Shown: positions 1 through 6,915 of the stretch, piece after piece
Position numbering within the stretch: position 1 is the stretch's first letter
Layout: every line of letters begins with the position of its first letter
Assembly (NCBI GenBank): GCA_964371305.1
Contig: CAYJLA010000017.1
Coordinates: 1-20,682, forward strand
Direction: 5' to 3'
Length of the DNA: 20,682 bases
From: CAYJLA01 sp964371305
GTDB taxonomy: Bacteria; Bacillota_I; Bacilli_A; RFN20; CAG-826
The notes under the pieces: generated by a model
What the model saw: the letters and a program-made list of their open reading frames with translations, nothing else
The model's database searches: none
What the model was told of the DNA's origin: nothing
Made by a program: the position numbers and the translations under genes

Positions 1-599
1 TTTTTAATAAATTCCCTTAGCTTCATGCTATCGCTTTTAAGGAATAAAGGAGCCTCTCTAATTGAATCTATATAAAACTCATTGTCTATATTACTTCTGT
101 ATTCTTCTTTATAATTATGTAAATAAGCACACGGATGGAGTTGAATTTCCGATAATTGTACTGTCTCATTAAAATTTTCAATAGTTTTAGCATATGAAAG
201 AGCTTGGTAAGAAGGATGAGTTACCTCATTATCACCTTTCCCTACAAATGTTTTAACAACTTGATCTTTATCTGTTTGTGTCGCACTTTCCCATTGCTTT
301 AATTCAACAATCATGACGTGATCATTATTAATATCATCTCTTCCGGTTATTATAAAATCAACACGTTTTGCTGTTAAAGGAACTTGATATTCAATCGCAA
401 CCTTTAAGTCATCAGGAAATGAAACGTCATTTAATACTGTATACATCCTACTAAGTGAGTTTTCCCATGATCTGATCTCACTCAAACACGTACCGCTTCT
501 TACTGATGTAGCAGATAGTCTTTCTAAAATTTTTTCTGCAATACAATTATTTTCTATATCACTAAAAAAGTTTCTTTTCGTTTCTGAATATACAATCAT
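1..599 (-). CDS. DUF2075 (COG3410) ATPase/helicase-like protein, N-terminal part, cut by window edge
   Basis: An open frame runs from an ATG at 599 off the left edge, giving 199 residues with no stop. A strong ribosome site (AAAGGGG) sits just upstream. The N-terminus matches my memory of DUF2075 proteins: MIVYS start, an EIRSWENSL segment at about residues 41-49, then VDFIITG and IVELKQW. The last two form a PD-(D/E)xK-like nuclease core, with E70, D81 and E99-x-K101 as candidate metal-site residues. In the family this domain precedes a P-loop ATPase domain; that part lies outside the window, so Walker motifs cannot be checked. The gene follows the MazG-like gene with a 24-base gap and is probably co-transcribed. 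The family's biological role is not established; a nucleic-acid or phage-defence role is inference. Confidence 0.8.
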   Translation of the reverse strand, partial: MIVYSETKRNFFSDIENNCIAEKILERLSATSVRSGTCLSEIRSWENSLSRMYTVLNDVSFPDDLKVAIEYQVPLTAKRVDFIITGRDDINNDHVMIVELKQWESATQTDKDQVVKTFVGKGDNEVTHPSYQALSYAKTIENFNETVQLSEIQLHPCAYLHNYKEEYRSNIDNEFYIDSIREAPLFLKSDSMKLREFIK

Positions 600-623
600 A
601 TTTCCCCTTTTATAATTTATGTA

Positions 624-941
624 TTAAAATTCATTATACTTCTTAGCATTACCTCTACTTTTGCTAGCAGGATACTTCTCAGCATTCCTTATTAACTTCT
701 TTTCTATAATGTCTTCTATATCTAGATTATATCTTTCTGCCATTAAAATAGAATATATTAAAACATCTGCCAGTTCTTCTTTTACTTTATCTATATTAGC
801 GTCTTCTCCCCATTGAAACACTTCAAGTAGTTCTGCAGCTTCTATAGAAATAGATTTAGCTAAATTATCACCAGTATGATATCTATCCCAATCTCTTTCG
901 TTTCTAAAATCAATAATGCGTTTAATTAGTTCTTTGTTCAT
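624..941 (-). CDS. MazG-like nucleotide pyrophosphohydrolase (dCTPase/RS21-C6 type)
   Basis: A 105-residue single-domain all-alpha NTP pyrophosphatase, expected to hydrolyse (d)NTPs to (d)NMP and PPi in the cytosol. Visible signatures are the ExxE metal motif (E34, E37) in IEAAELLE, FQWGED after it, the second acidic motif E56LAD59 in EELADVLIY, and the family's C-terminal RNAEKYP at 85-91. Length is usual for the compact MazG-like/DCTPP1 group rather than two-domain MazG. The start at 941 has no Shine-Dalgarno; a -10-like hexamer lies exactly 6 bases before the ATG, so the mRNA may be leaderless. It is followed after 24 bases by the DUF2075 gene. The substrate could be a canonical or a damaged nucleotide; the sequence does not say which. 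Confidence 0.88.
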   Translation of the reverse strand: MNKELIKRIIDFRNERDWDRYHTGDNLAKSISIEAAELLEVFQWGEDANIDKVKEELADVLIYSILMAERYNLDIEDIIEKKLIRNAEKYPASKSRGNAKKYNEF

Positions 942-947
942 AAATTA

Positions 948-976
948 AGTCTATCAACAACATGATTCAAATACAA
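948..976 (-). promoter_or_regulatory. Candidate promoter for a leaderless MazG-DUF2075 transcript
   Basis: On the minus strand, TTGTAT (971-976) and TAGACT (948-953) are 17 bases apart, and TAGACT ends 6 bases before the MazG ATG. Transcription would then start at or next to the start codon, which would explain the missing ribosome site. Match to consensus is moderate and the DNA is AT-rich. Confidence 0.4.
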
Positions 977-1018
977 CATGAATAAATAATTTTACTTTTA
1001 TATCTTTGTATAAACTAT

Positions 1019-1035
1019 TAGTATTGGGAATACTA
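1019..1035. repeat. 7-bp perfect inverted repeat with 3-base loop
   Basis: TAGTATT-GGG-AATACTA lies between the divergent MazG gene and the exported-protein gene at 1225. It could be an operator for either gene. No run of T or A adjoins it, so a terminator is less likely. It could also be chance in AT-rich DNA. Confidence 0.3.
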
Positions 1036-1165
1036 CAAAAGAAGGGAATTAAATATATCGATTCGTTAATAAATATTTACTCATATCTAGCTATAAGTTA
1101 TTTCAGATTCAAATTTTAATAATGAAATATTTGTACTATAACATGGGTAATTAAAAGAACATATG

Positions 1166-1194
1166 TTGCATTTTTTTATGAAACAAGATATAGT
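1166..1194 (+). promoter_or_regulatory. Promoter of the exported-protein gene at 1225
   Basis: TTGCAT (1166-1171), a 17-base spacer and TATAGT (1189-1194) lie about 30 bases before the start codon and just before a GGAGGAAC ribosome site. Confidence 0.5.
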
Positions 1195-1224
1195 AAATGG
1201 GTTATTTAACTGGAGGAACTAATT

Positions 1225-1749
1225 ATGAAAAATAATAAAATACTAATATCATCGGTTATATTTGGTGTAGGCGTACTTGCTACTGCTACACTTATTGCAC
1301 CAAAAGTAATCACAGAAGGAAATGCAGAATCTACAATGTATACAATGTCATTTTCAAACACAAAAAATAAGATCGAAGAAGATAATTTTTCTGGTCTTTT
1401 AGGTTTAGAAACAAGTTTAGGAAATACAGTAATGTTTGAAGTATACGAACTTTCTTCATCTGCAGATGGTTGGGCAACATTGGGTGCTACTGGAGTAATT
1501 AGTAATTTTGATGCAATAACAGATATTAAATCAATTGAGGTTATTTTAAGAAACGACAACAATAGTACTCTGGATCTTTATCATGGAATAGATAATGGCA
1601 AGGGACATTTCGAAGAACTAACACCAATAAACAATACATATTCTTTCACATTTAGTCAAAGAACTAATTATATAATGTTTGAATTTTTTAACGCTAGTAC
1701 TAGTTTAGATATTACTGAAATAACGATAACTTATAGTTGTGTTAGTTAG
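1225..1749 (+). CDS. Exported protein of unknown function with beta-rich body
   Basis: A 174-residue protein with a Lys-rich N-terminus and a hydrophobic segment at about residues 7-27, a signal peptide or N-terminal anchor without a lipobox cysteine. The mature part is rich in Ser, Thr, Asn and Asp, with alternating patterns that suggest beta strands. It ends in a repeated hydrophobic pattern (LDITEITITYSC) followed by two residues. I recall that ending as common in short exported proteins or domains of uncultured Mollicutes-like bacteria. No catalytic motif is visible. GGAGGAAC lies 7 bases before the ATG. It has its own promoter and a strong terminator at 1792-1822. Its general style (hydrophobic strand, acidic turn, short C-terminal strand) resembles the repeat domains of the endonuclease at 6916-8829, but similarity is not clear enough to claim homology. 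Confidence 0.75.
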   Translation: MKNNKILISSVIFGVGVLATATLIAPKVITEGNAESTMYTMSFSNTKNKIEEDNFSGLLGLETSLGNTVMFEVYELSSSADGWATLGATGVISNFDAITDIKSIEVILRNDNNSTLDLYHGIDNGKGHFEELTPINNTYSFTFSQRTNYIMFEFFNASTSLDITEITITYSCVS

Positions 1750-1791
1750 TAAATTCTGCGGCACTTAAATTTATTCATAATGACTTAATAA

Positions 1792-1830
1792 AAAAAATAA
1801 TCAGCGGGGCTGATTATTTTTTATTTTCTT
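1792..1830. terminator. Strong intrinsic terminator, likely bidirectional
   Basis: A 14-bp stem (A-rich arm ending in ATCAGC, loop GGG at 1806-1808, then GCTGAT) is followed by a T tract on the plus strand and preceded by an A tract. It therefore reads as a terminator on both strands. It ends the gene at 1225 and could also stop transcripts from the prepilin-like gene ending at 2022. Confidence 0.85.
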
Positions 1831-2021
1831 TCTTATGGAACATTAAGTCATCTGTAAAGCTGTGATATTTCGATGTAAATCCTTAGTTTAGATAAATCAA
1901 ACAAAGAAATCCACTTCATTAATAGACATTATATTATTAAAGACTTATTTTATACTTAATTCTTCTTAAGATAGTGACTTAATAGATTTATAGTCAATTG
2001 AACCTTGTCTGCATTAATCTT

Positions 2022-3545
2022 TTATAATGCTGAAATCGGTATTATCCAGTAGCTAATTATGTATGGTCTATATCCTAGCATTTTTCTTTCCTCAATAACT
2101 TCGACATGTAAATTTCTTATTGATGTATCTATTTTAGAAAATGCATCTTCAATCCATCCTAAATCAAATAACCAGTAATATAAGGATCTTGGAAAAGATA
2201 CTAGGCTTGATTCTTCGAAAATATATATTTCTTGTCTTTTCAAAGGAGTTATTCCCTCAAGAACACAATTTGCAACATATGTATTATAAATAGTAATTAA
2301 ATGTGTATCTACAAAGCTCTCTGTCCCAAAATTGAATGTTGAGTAAACTGCAAAGTAAGATGCAGAATACCAAGTAGGACTACTACTGTTTGGTAAAGAT
2401 ATAGACTCATCCCACATCCAACCATCAATAGTTTTATTAAAGTATATAGCTACTCTTCCTAACACCTCATTATCAACAAATAATTCGACAAAATTATTAT
2501 CTAAATAATTGTCAAATTTTGCGTATCTATGATAATCCATCAATGGAATTTCTGATTCTATCCTATCAGCGAAAGTATAATCTTCTTCACCCCTAAGCGT
2601 AGCAAGACTTGTTTCAATAATGTTTGTTTCCTCTTCTTGAATAAAGACTGGTTTTTTATATAGTTGATATGTTCCATAATTATGAACAAGTTCTAAGGAA
2701 GATGGATTAAGCAAATATATATTGTATTGTTTACTATTTTCAGCTAAATGTTCATATGAATACCACTCATTAAGTTGATTAGCTAAATAAAAAGTTGTAC
2801 TATCCGCAACATATGCAAGACGATTGTCACCATTAAAAACATTAGGGTGTTGAGCAACCATATTATTAAATTCAGTTTGCATGGATTCATGATGTAAACC
2901 AGAAAGCGAATATTTTTCATAAATGTATACGTCTCCATAATGAGTTATATATTCGCCATGCGATGATACTTCTACGATATCATTACCATCTGCAGTAAAT
3001 TCAAAAAGAACTCCAGCGAATTTATACACTACTGATTTGGATCCAGCAGCACTTAAATCAACTTCTCTTAGAAAACTATTTCCTCCAACACTGCTATATT
3101 TACCAGATATTTCATCAATATCTAAAGAATAACTTCTTTGAGCTCTTGCAACGATAGATTTAGGTTCGCTAATTGTAGCCATAGTGCTAGCTGAATAAAG
3201 TTTAACATCACCATATTCTCCAATATAATAATCCTTGTAGAAAGAATTAGGCCCCCAACCTTCTTTATTACGGTACTGATAAGTATCATCTTCAAATACA
3301 GCAACAACTTCATCCTCAGCGTAAATACTATATGCTTCAGTACCAGTTAAAGGATCACCAATATAACCATCTGTTGCATCGATAACATATTCTTTATATG
3401 CTGTTGTTAGTGCAACTTCCGCATTAGCATTATTTGCACCATTAATTAAAGATGTAAAAGTTGGAATTAGTATTGCCGCAAGTATACCTATAACAGCAAT
3501 TACAATAACTAATTCAACTACTGTAAAAGCACTTTTGTTTTTCAT
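2022..3545 (-). CDS. Oversized prepilin-like protein (N-terminal methylation-type signal)
   Basis: A 507-residue protein that opens with a class III (type IV prepilin) signal: a six-residue basic leader MKNKSA, then FTVVELVIVIAVIGILAAILIP. Phe7 would be mature +1 and Glu11 the conserved Glu5; the -1 residue is Ala6 instead of Gly. The hydrophobic helix continues into an alpha spine to about residue 60. The remaining 440 or so residues are rich in Tyr, Ser and acidic residues and match no fold I recognise. This is about three times the size of a usual pilin or pseudopilin. No prepilin peptidase, assembly ATPase or platform protein is in the window. AGGAGG precedes the ATG closely. It lies 20 bases after the small lipoprotein gene and probably shares its promoter. 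The N-terminal call is firm; function is unknown. Confidence 0.85.
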   Translation of the reverse strand: MKNKSAFTVVELVIVIAVIGILAAILIPTFTSLINGANNANAEVALTTAYKEYVIDATDGYIGDPLTGTEAYSIYAEDEVVAVFEDDTYQYRNKEGWGPNSFYKDYYIGEYGDVKLYSASTMATISEPKSIVARAQRSYSLDIDEISGKYSSVGGNSFLREVDLSAAGSKSVVYKFAGVLFEFTADGNDIVEVSSHGEYITHYGDVYIYEKYSLSGLHHESMQTEFNNMVAQHPNVFNGDNRLAYVADSTTFYLANQLNEWYSYEHLAENSKQYNIYLLNPSSLELVHNYGTYQLYKKPVFIQEEETNIIETSLATLRGEEDYTFADRIESEIPLMDYHRYAKFDNYLDNNFVELFVDNEVLGRVAIYFNKTIDGWMWDESISLPNSSSPTWYSASYFAVYSTFNFGTESFVDTHLITIYNTYVANCVLEGITPLKRQEIYIFEESSLVSFPRSLYYWLFDLGWIEDAFSKIDTSIRNLHVEVIEERKMLGYRPYIISYWIIPISAL

Positions 3546-3565
3546 ATTTTTTCCTCCTAAACATG

Positions 3566-4036
3566 TTAAATAACATTGTATGTTTTAATAACAAACCCAA
3601 CCCAACCAGAAGTTGGACTAACATATTCAAATTCAATTGTAATAGTACCTAGCGCGCCACTTTTAGTGTATTTATATCGTAAATAACCATCACCTTCGCT
3701 TGTTGAAGATGTAGTATCTACAAACGTATAACCACTATCATCCGCACCTAAAAGCTCATCGTAATGCGCAGTCATATTAATATTTTTACCTTTAATGGTG
3801 ATAACATCATTTTCTTCAGACCACTCATAACCGAACAAAAGATAAATAAAAGGAATCTCTTCTCCTAAGTTTGTATTCATAACTTCTTTTAAGTCTTTAC
3901 TCCATTCAGTGTCACTACTTGCACTGATAGTCGGTTCAGGTTCATAACTTAATTTACTATTGCTATTGTCAGCAGGTGCACAACCAACCACTACCAATGA
4001 TAACAATGCACACATATATATAATCGTTTTTTTCAT
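3566..4036 (-). CDS. Small lipoprotein, function unknown
   Basis: A 156-residue lipoprotein: MKK, a hydrophobic core and a lipobox ending VVVGC at about residues 15-19, so the mature N-terminus is an acylated cysteine on the outer face of the membrane. A short Ser/Asn/Glu-rich spacer follows, then a small domain of about 110 residues. This domain has regular alternating stretches (NDVITIKGKNINMTAHY; LGTITIEFEYV) typical of a beta sandwich or barrel. No catalytic motif is visible. GGAGGT lies before the ATG and a near-consensus promoter lies at 4063-4091. It is the first gene of a two-gene unit with the prepilin-like gene, so a partnership on the surface is plausible but only inferred from position. 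Confidence 0.8.
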   Translation of the reverse strand: MKKTIIYMCALLSLVVVGCAPADNSNSKLSYEPEPTISASSDTEWSKDLKEVMNTNLGEEIPFIYLLFGYEWSEENDVITIKGKNINMTAHYDELLGADDSGYTFVDTTSSTSEGDGYLRYKYTKSGALGTITIEFEYVSPTSGWVGFVIKTYNVI

Positions 4037-4062
4037 ATAGAACCTCCTTATTGTCCCAATCT

Positions 4063-4091
4063 ATTCTACTAATAGAAATATGTTTTATCAA
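4063..4091 (-). promoter_or_regulatory. Promoter of lipoprotein/prepilin-like operon
   Basis: TTGATA (4086-4091) and TAGAAT (4063-4068) on the minus strand have a 17-base spacer. Each matches consensus at five of six positions. They sit about 27 bases before the lipoprotein ATG. Confidence 0.65.
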
Positions 4092-4240
4092 TTAAGATGC
4101 TCTACTTTATACTTTAATTTTCGTGCACACATTTCCGTTTACGTTGAAAGTTAATCTTTCGTGTTATTTCCTATAAGCAATATGCAAATGTATAAAAAAT
4201 CATAATCAACGTGTATATAACCGAATCCATAAGTGTTTAG

Positions 4241-4271
4241 TTATAAAACAACACCTAGTACAACTAGATGT
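4241..4271 (-). terminator. Intrinsic terminator of the Big-domain surface protein gene
   Basis: On the minus strand a 9-bp stem (ACATCTAGT, loop TGT, ACTAGGTGT, with one G-T pair; 4251-4271) is followed by TGTTTTAT. It lies 25 bases after the stop codon at 4296. The T tract is short and interrupted. Confidence 0.6.
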
Positions 4272-4295
4272 CTTTAAATCAAAGCACTATTTCAT

Positions 4296-5885
4296 CTACT
4301 CTTTTGTTTTTCTTTTAGAAATAATGAAATACCCAAGAAGACTGGAAATAGATACTAAGAATATCGTGCTAACAACTATAGTAGCAAGCATATCACTATT
4401 ATTAGTATTTCTATTTAGTAAACTTGTATTGGACCAAGGCTCCTCACTTAAAACACTTGCCCATGCAACATATCTTTCTCTTGCTTCTACAGTAATTGAA
4501 TCAACTGAATTTAAGAATTCATTTTGTTCAAGCGTTGTAAGAGAAAGGTAAGTATTTCTGGCTTCATAAAACTTAGTTGTACATTGATCAACATTATCTT
4601 CATATAATAAGTAATTTACTAGTCCTCCAATTGTATTTCTCTCAGCAGAAACAAATTTAACCCCAACATTACCATCTTCAATCGTATGTTCAAACATAAA
4701 ATTACTATTGGTTACATCGAGTTGCATAATTACACCTTGAAATGATTTCATGTTAAATGTACCGAATTCATTTGCACTGATATCAAAATCATTAGTATAT
4801 GACGATAAGCCTGCAAATGTAAAAGAAGAATCGTTCAAGTATTTGTTGTTATATTTAAGAAACCAGTTATCATCACCGTTAGCGATAAATTCCCAAGCTT
4901 CAGAAGCAGGAATATCATCTATATTTGTAAATGGCACAGCTACTGGCTCTATAATATTTTCTGGAGATTCGTATTTATCCATTATTGATGGAGACAGGTA
5001 ATAATTATTTGCAACAACAAAGAACTTTCCATTACTAATTTCGCCTGTAAAGGCCTTAAATGCCACATCCAAATTATTTATTGCTACACTCTTACCACCG
5101 TATGAAGCTACAATAGATGTATCTCCAAGTCTTAATATACTTATATCGAATGTAATTTCATTTAAAGGGATTACTTCACTTGCTCCTGAACTATAATTAG
5201 CGCTAAAAGTTATGCCTTCAGCATTAAAAGCACCATTAGCAACTTGCTTAACTGGTGTGCCAGTATATGTAATGGACTCAAATACATCAACATACTTATA
5301 AAAAGTAATGTTATAGGCAGTAGAAAAATCGTTTCTAAACGGATCGCCCATTCTATAACCAATTTTACGCTCTGCATCAATTGAACCTACCCTTAAAATC
5401 ATTCTTCCATAAGACCATACATCTTCGACATAAATGGATATAGGAGTTACTGATGGTATAAAATAATAACTATTCGGCTCAGCATTTAGATATGTACCGT
5501 CTTGAGCTTGCATAGTTAAAGATGTGTTCGGTCCACTATTATCAACTTTAATTGTCCAATCAACTGTTTCAGTCAAAGTTAGATTAAGTGTGCTTCTACT
5601 ACTTATTCCATCTGTTAATCCAGTATCATATAGTATTTCATTTTGGACATCTTTAACTGCATCGGAGCGCAATATTGCAATATTAGATTCGCTAAATTGG
5701 TATTCCGATACAACTAAGTAAGTTCCATCTGTTAAATCTTCTAGAGCTGTTACTCTTTCATATGTTTTATTAAGTGCTTCTGCGTTTGTTTTTACGTGTG
5801 TTTGTTGTAAATTATTGCTTAACAGCACTCCACCAACAAACAACAATGATATGATACAAGCTATAACTTTATTAGTTTTTTTCAT
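4296..5885 (-). CDS. Big-domain surface protein with C-terminal membrane anchor
   Basis: A 529-residue exported protein. Order: signal peptide (about 1-36); a domain (about 42-200) starting YERVTALEDLTDGTYLVVSE; a bacterial Ig-like domain (about 204-276) with the Big-type pattern GITFSANYSSGASEVI then SIVASYGGKSV; a second domain (about 279-428) starting GEISNGKFFVVANNYYL that echoes the first; a helical stretch with Cys435 and ARERYVAWA; then a hydrophobic segment (about 499-522) and the basic tail SKRKTKE. The end resembles a stop-transfer anchor of a Gram-positive surface protein but lacks an LPxTG motif. No enzyme motif is visible; adhesion or ligand binding is inference. The ribosome site AGAGGT is acceptable; the gene has its own promoter and terminator. 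Confidence 0.82.
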   Translation of the reverse strand: MKKTNKVIACIISLLFVGGVLLSNNLQQTHVKTNAEALNKTYERVTALEDLTDGTYLVVSEYQFSESNIAILRSDAVKDVQNEILYDTGLTDGISSRSTLNLTLTETVDWTIKVDNSGPNTSLTMQAQDGTYLNAEPNSYYFIPSVTPISIYVEDVWSYGRMILRVGSIDAERKIGYRMGDPFRNDFSTAYNITFYKYVDVFESITYTGTPVKQVANGAFNAEGITFSANYSSGASEVIPLNEITFDISILRLGDTSIVASYGGKSVAINNLDVAFKAFTGEISNGKFFVVANNYYLSPSIMDKYESPENIIEPVAVPFTNIDDIPASEAWEFIANGDDNWFLKYNNKYLNDSSFTFAGLSSYTNDFDISANEFGTFNMKSFQGVIMQLDVTNSNFMFEHTIEDGNVGVKFVSAERNTIGGLVNYLLYEDNVDQCTTKFYEARNTYLSLTTLEQNEFLNSVDSITVEARERYVAWASVLSEEPWSNTSLLNRNTNNSDMLATIVVSTIFLVSISSLLGYFIISKRKTKE

Positions 5886-5911
5886 TCAAATACCTCTATT
5901 TATACTATATA

Positions 5912-5940
5912 AATATACAAGTGATAAAAGAATAAAACAA
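5912..5940 (-). promoter_or_regulatory. Candidate promoter of Big-domain surface protein gene
   Basis: TTGTTT (5935-5940), a 17-base spacer and TATATT (5912-5917) on the minus strand lie about 26 bases before the start codon. The -35 match is weak and the -10 match good. Confidence 0.4.
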
Positions 5941-6049
5941 GCAATAAAAATATAGTAATTAATATGTGCATGATGAATGTTAAGAAATCTACACTAAACT
6001 AATTATTATTGGGAAATATTTTCAAAAGTGGAACAAGAATTAATCAACT

Positions 6050-6075
6050 TAAAAAAAGTCCACCAAATGATGGAC
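6050..6075 (-). terminator. Intrinsic terminator of the nuclease/helical-repeat operon
   Basis: On the minus strand GTCCATC-ATTT-GGTGGAC (6058-6075; seven pairs including one G-T) is followed directly by seven Ts. It lies 17 bases after the stop of the helical-repeat protein. Confidence 0.85.
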
Positions 6076-6092
6076 TATATCTTTGCTATTAA

Positions 6093-6905
6093 TTATGCAA
6101 TACTTGTGCCAGTTTCTTCTTCTGTTAATTCAGCATCTGTAGGAATTAAATCTATAGAGTTTTTACTTGCCATTAATAACCAAGCAACTGTTTCTTCTTC
6201 TGTTGCTAAATCAATTCTTCTTTTAGCATAAGGAATTAAAAATTCTAACTCCTCTTTTTCTTCTTGTCTATAGTCTTCTAAATTAACATACTCATCGAGT
6301 TCTTTTTTTGCACTTTCCTTTTCAAAAGGTAACATTTCATCTAATGTAGGAACTGCATCCCATGCAACTACAGCGTCATCATATATTTTTTTGACCTGTG
6401 TATGAGTAGTAGATAGAGGAATTGCTGCATCTGCCTCATCATATATTTTTTGAAGTTCGCCTTTCTGCTCTGTTCTATACAAACTTTTGTTAATCTCCGA
6501 ATAAGTTATGTATAGTTTATGCTGTTGATTTTGAATCAAAGTGTTCTTCGGGTTTATCGTAAACTCAAGCTGACCGATTGCACTATTATACATTGCATCT
6601 AAGAATTCGACAGTTTCTTCAAGAGGGTTTTGTATATTATCAATATATTGGTCAATAATGTCATTTGCATCTTCAATTTGTTCTGGAAAATAGATATCCA
6701 ATGTATACTGGGAACGTTTTGCTTCTAATAAAGCGATTAATCTATTTTGTTTTTCTGCAAATGTTTCTTCGGTGTATCTAGTACTTAATTCTATGTTTTG
6801 CTGTTTTTCAACTAAAGCGTTTGAACTCAGGCCAACTCCAGTTATTAATGCTGAAGAAAGAATTACTAGACCGATTTTTTTACTAATTAAATTTAATTTT
6901 TTCAT
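6093..6905 (-). CDS. Secreted helical-repeat protein (FIVAR/GA-like three-helix modules)
   Basis: A 270-residue protein. The start at 6905 is chosen because AAGGAG lies 6-7 bases before this ATG; an in-frame GTG at 6923 lacks a good site and overlaps the upstream gene. A signal peptide (about 1-30) is followed by an almost entirely helical, Glu/Lys-rich body of roughly 60-residue modules. The last is clearest: a KELDEYV..YRQEEKEELE stretch, then AKRRIDLATEEETVAWLLMASKNSIDLIPT, a pattern typical of small three-helix repeat modules on Gram-positive surface proteins and secreted enzymes. There is no anchor at the C-terminus. Its ribosome site overlaps the end of the endonuclease gene, so the two are translated from one mRNA and probably coupled. 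A role as spacer or partner of the nuclease is inference. Confidence 0.78.
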   Translation of the reverse strand: MKKLNLISKKIGLVILSSALITGVGLSSNALVEKQQNIELSTRYTEETFAEKQNRLIALLEAKRSQYTLDIYFPEQIEDANDIIDQYIDNIQNPLEETVEFLDAMYNSAIGQLEFTINPKNTLIQNQQHKLYITYSEINKSLYRTEQKGELQKIYDEADAAIPLSTTHTQVKKIYDDAVVAWDAVPTLDEMLPFEKESAKKELDEYVNLEDYRQEEKEELEFLIPYAKRRIDLATEEETVAWLLMASKNSIDLIPTDAELTEEETGTSIA

Positions 6906-6915
6906 ATTATTCTCC

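Noticed and set aside
1206..1562. 118-codon frame antisense to the exported protein at 1225
   Set aside because: The opposite strand has a ribosome site, signal peptide, promoter and terminator; this frame has none and looks like a shadow.
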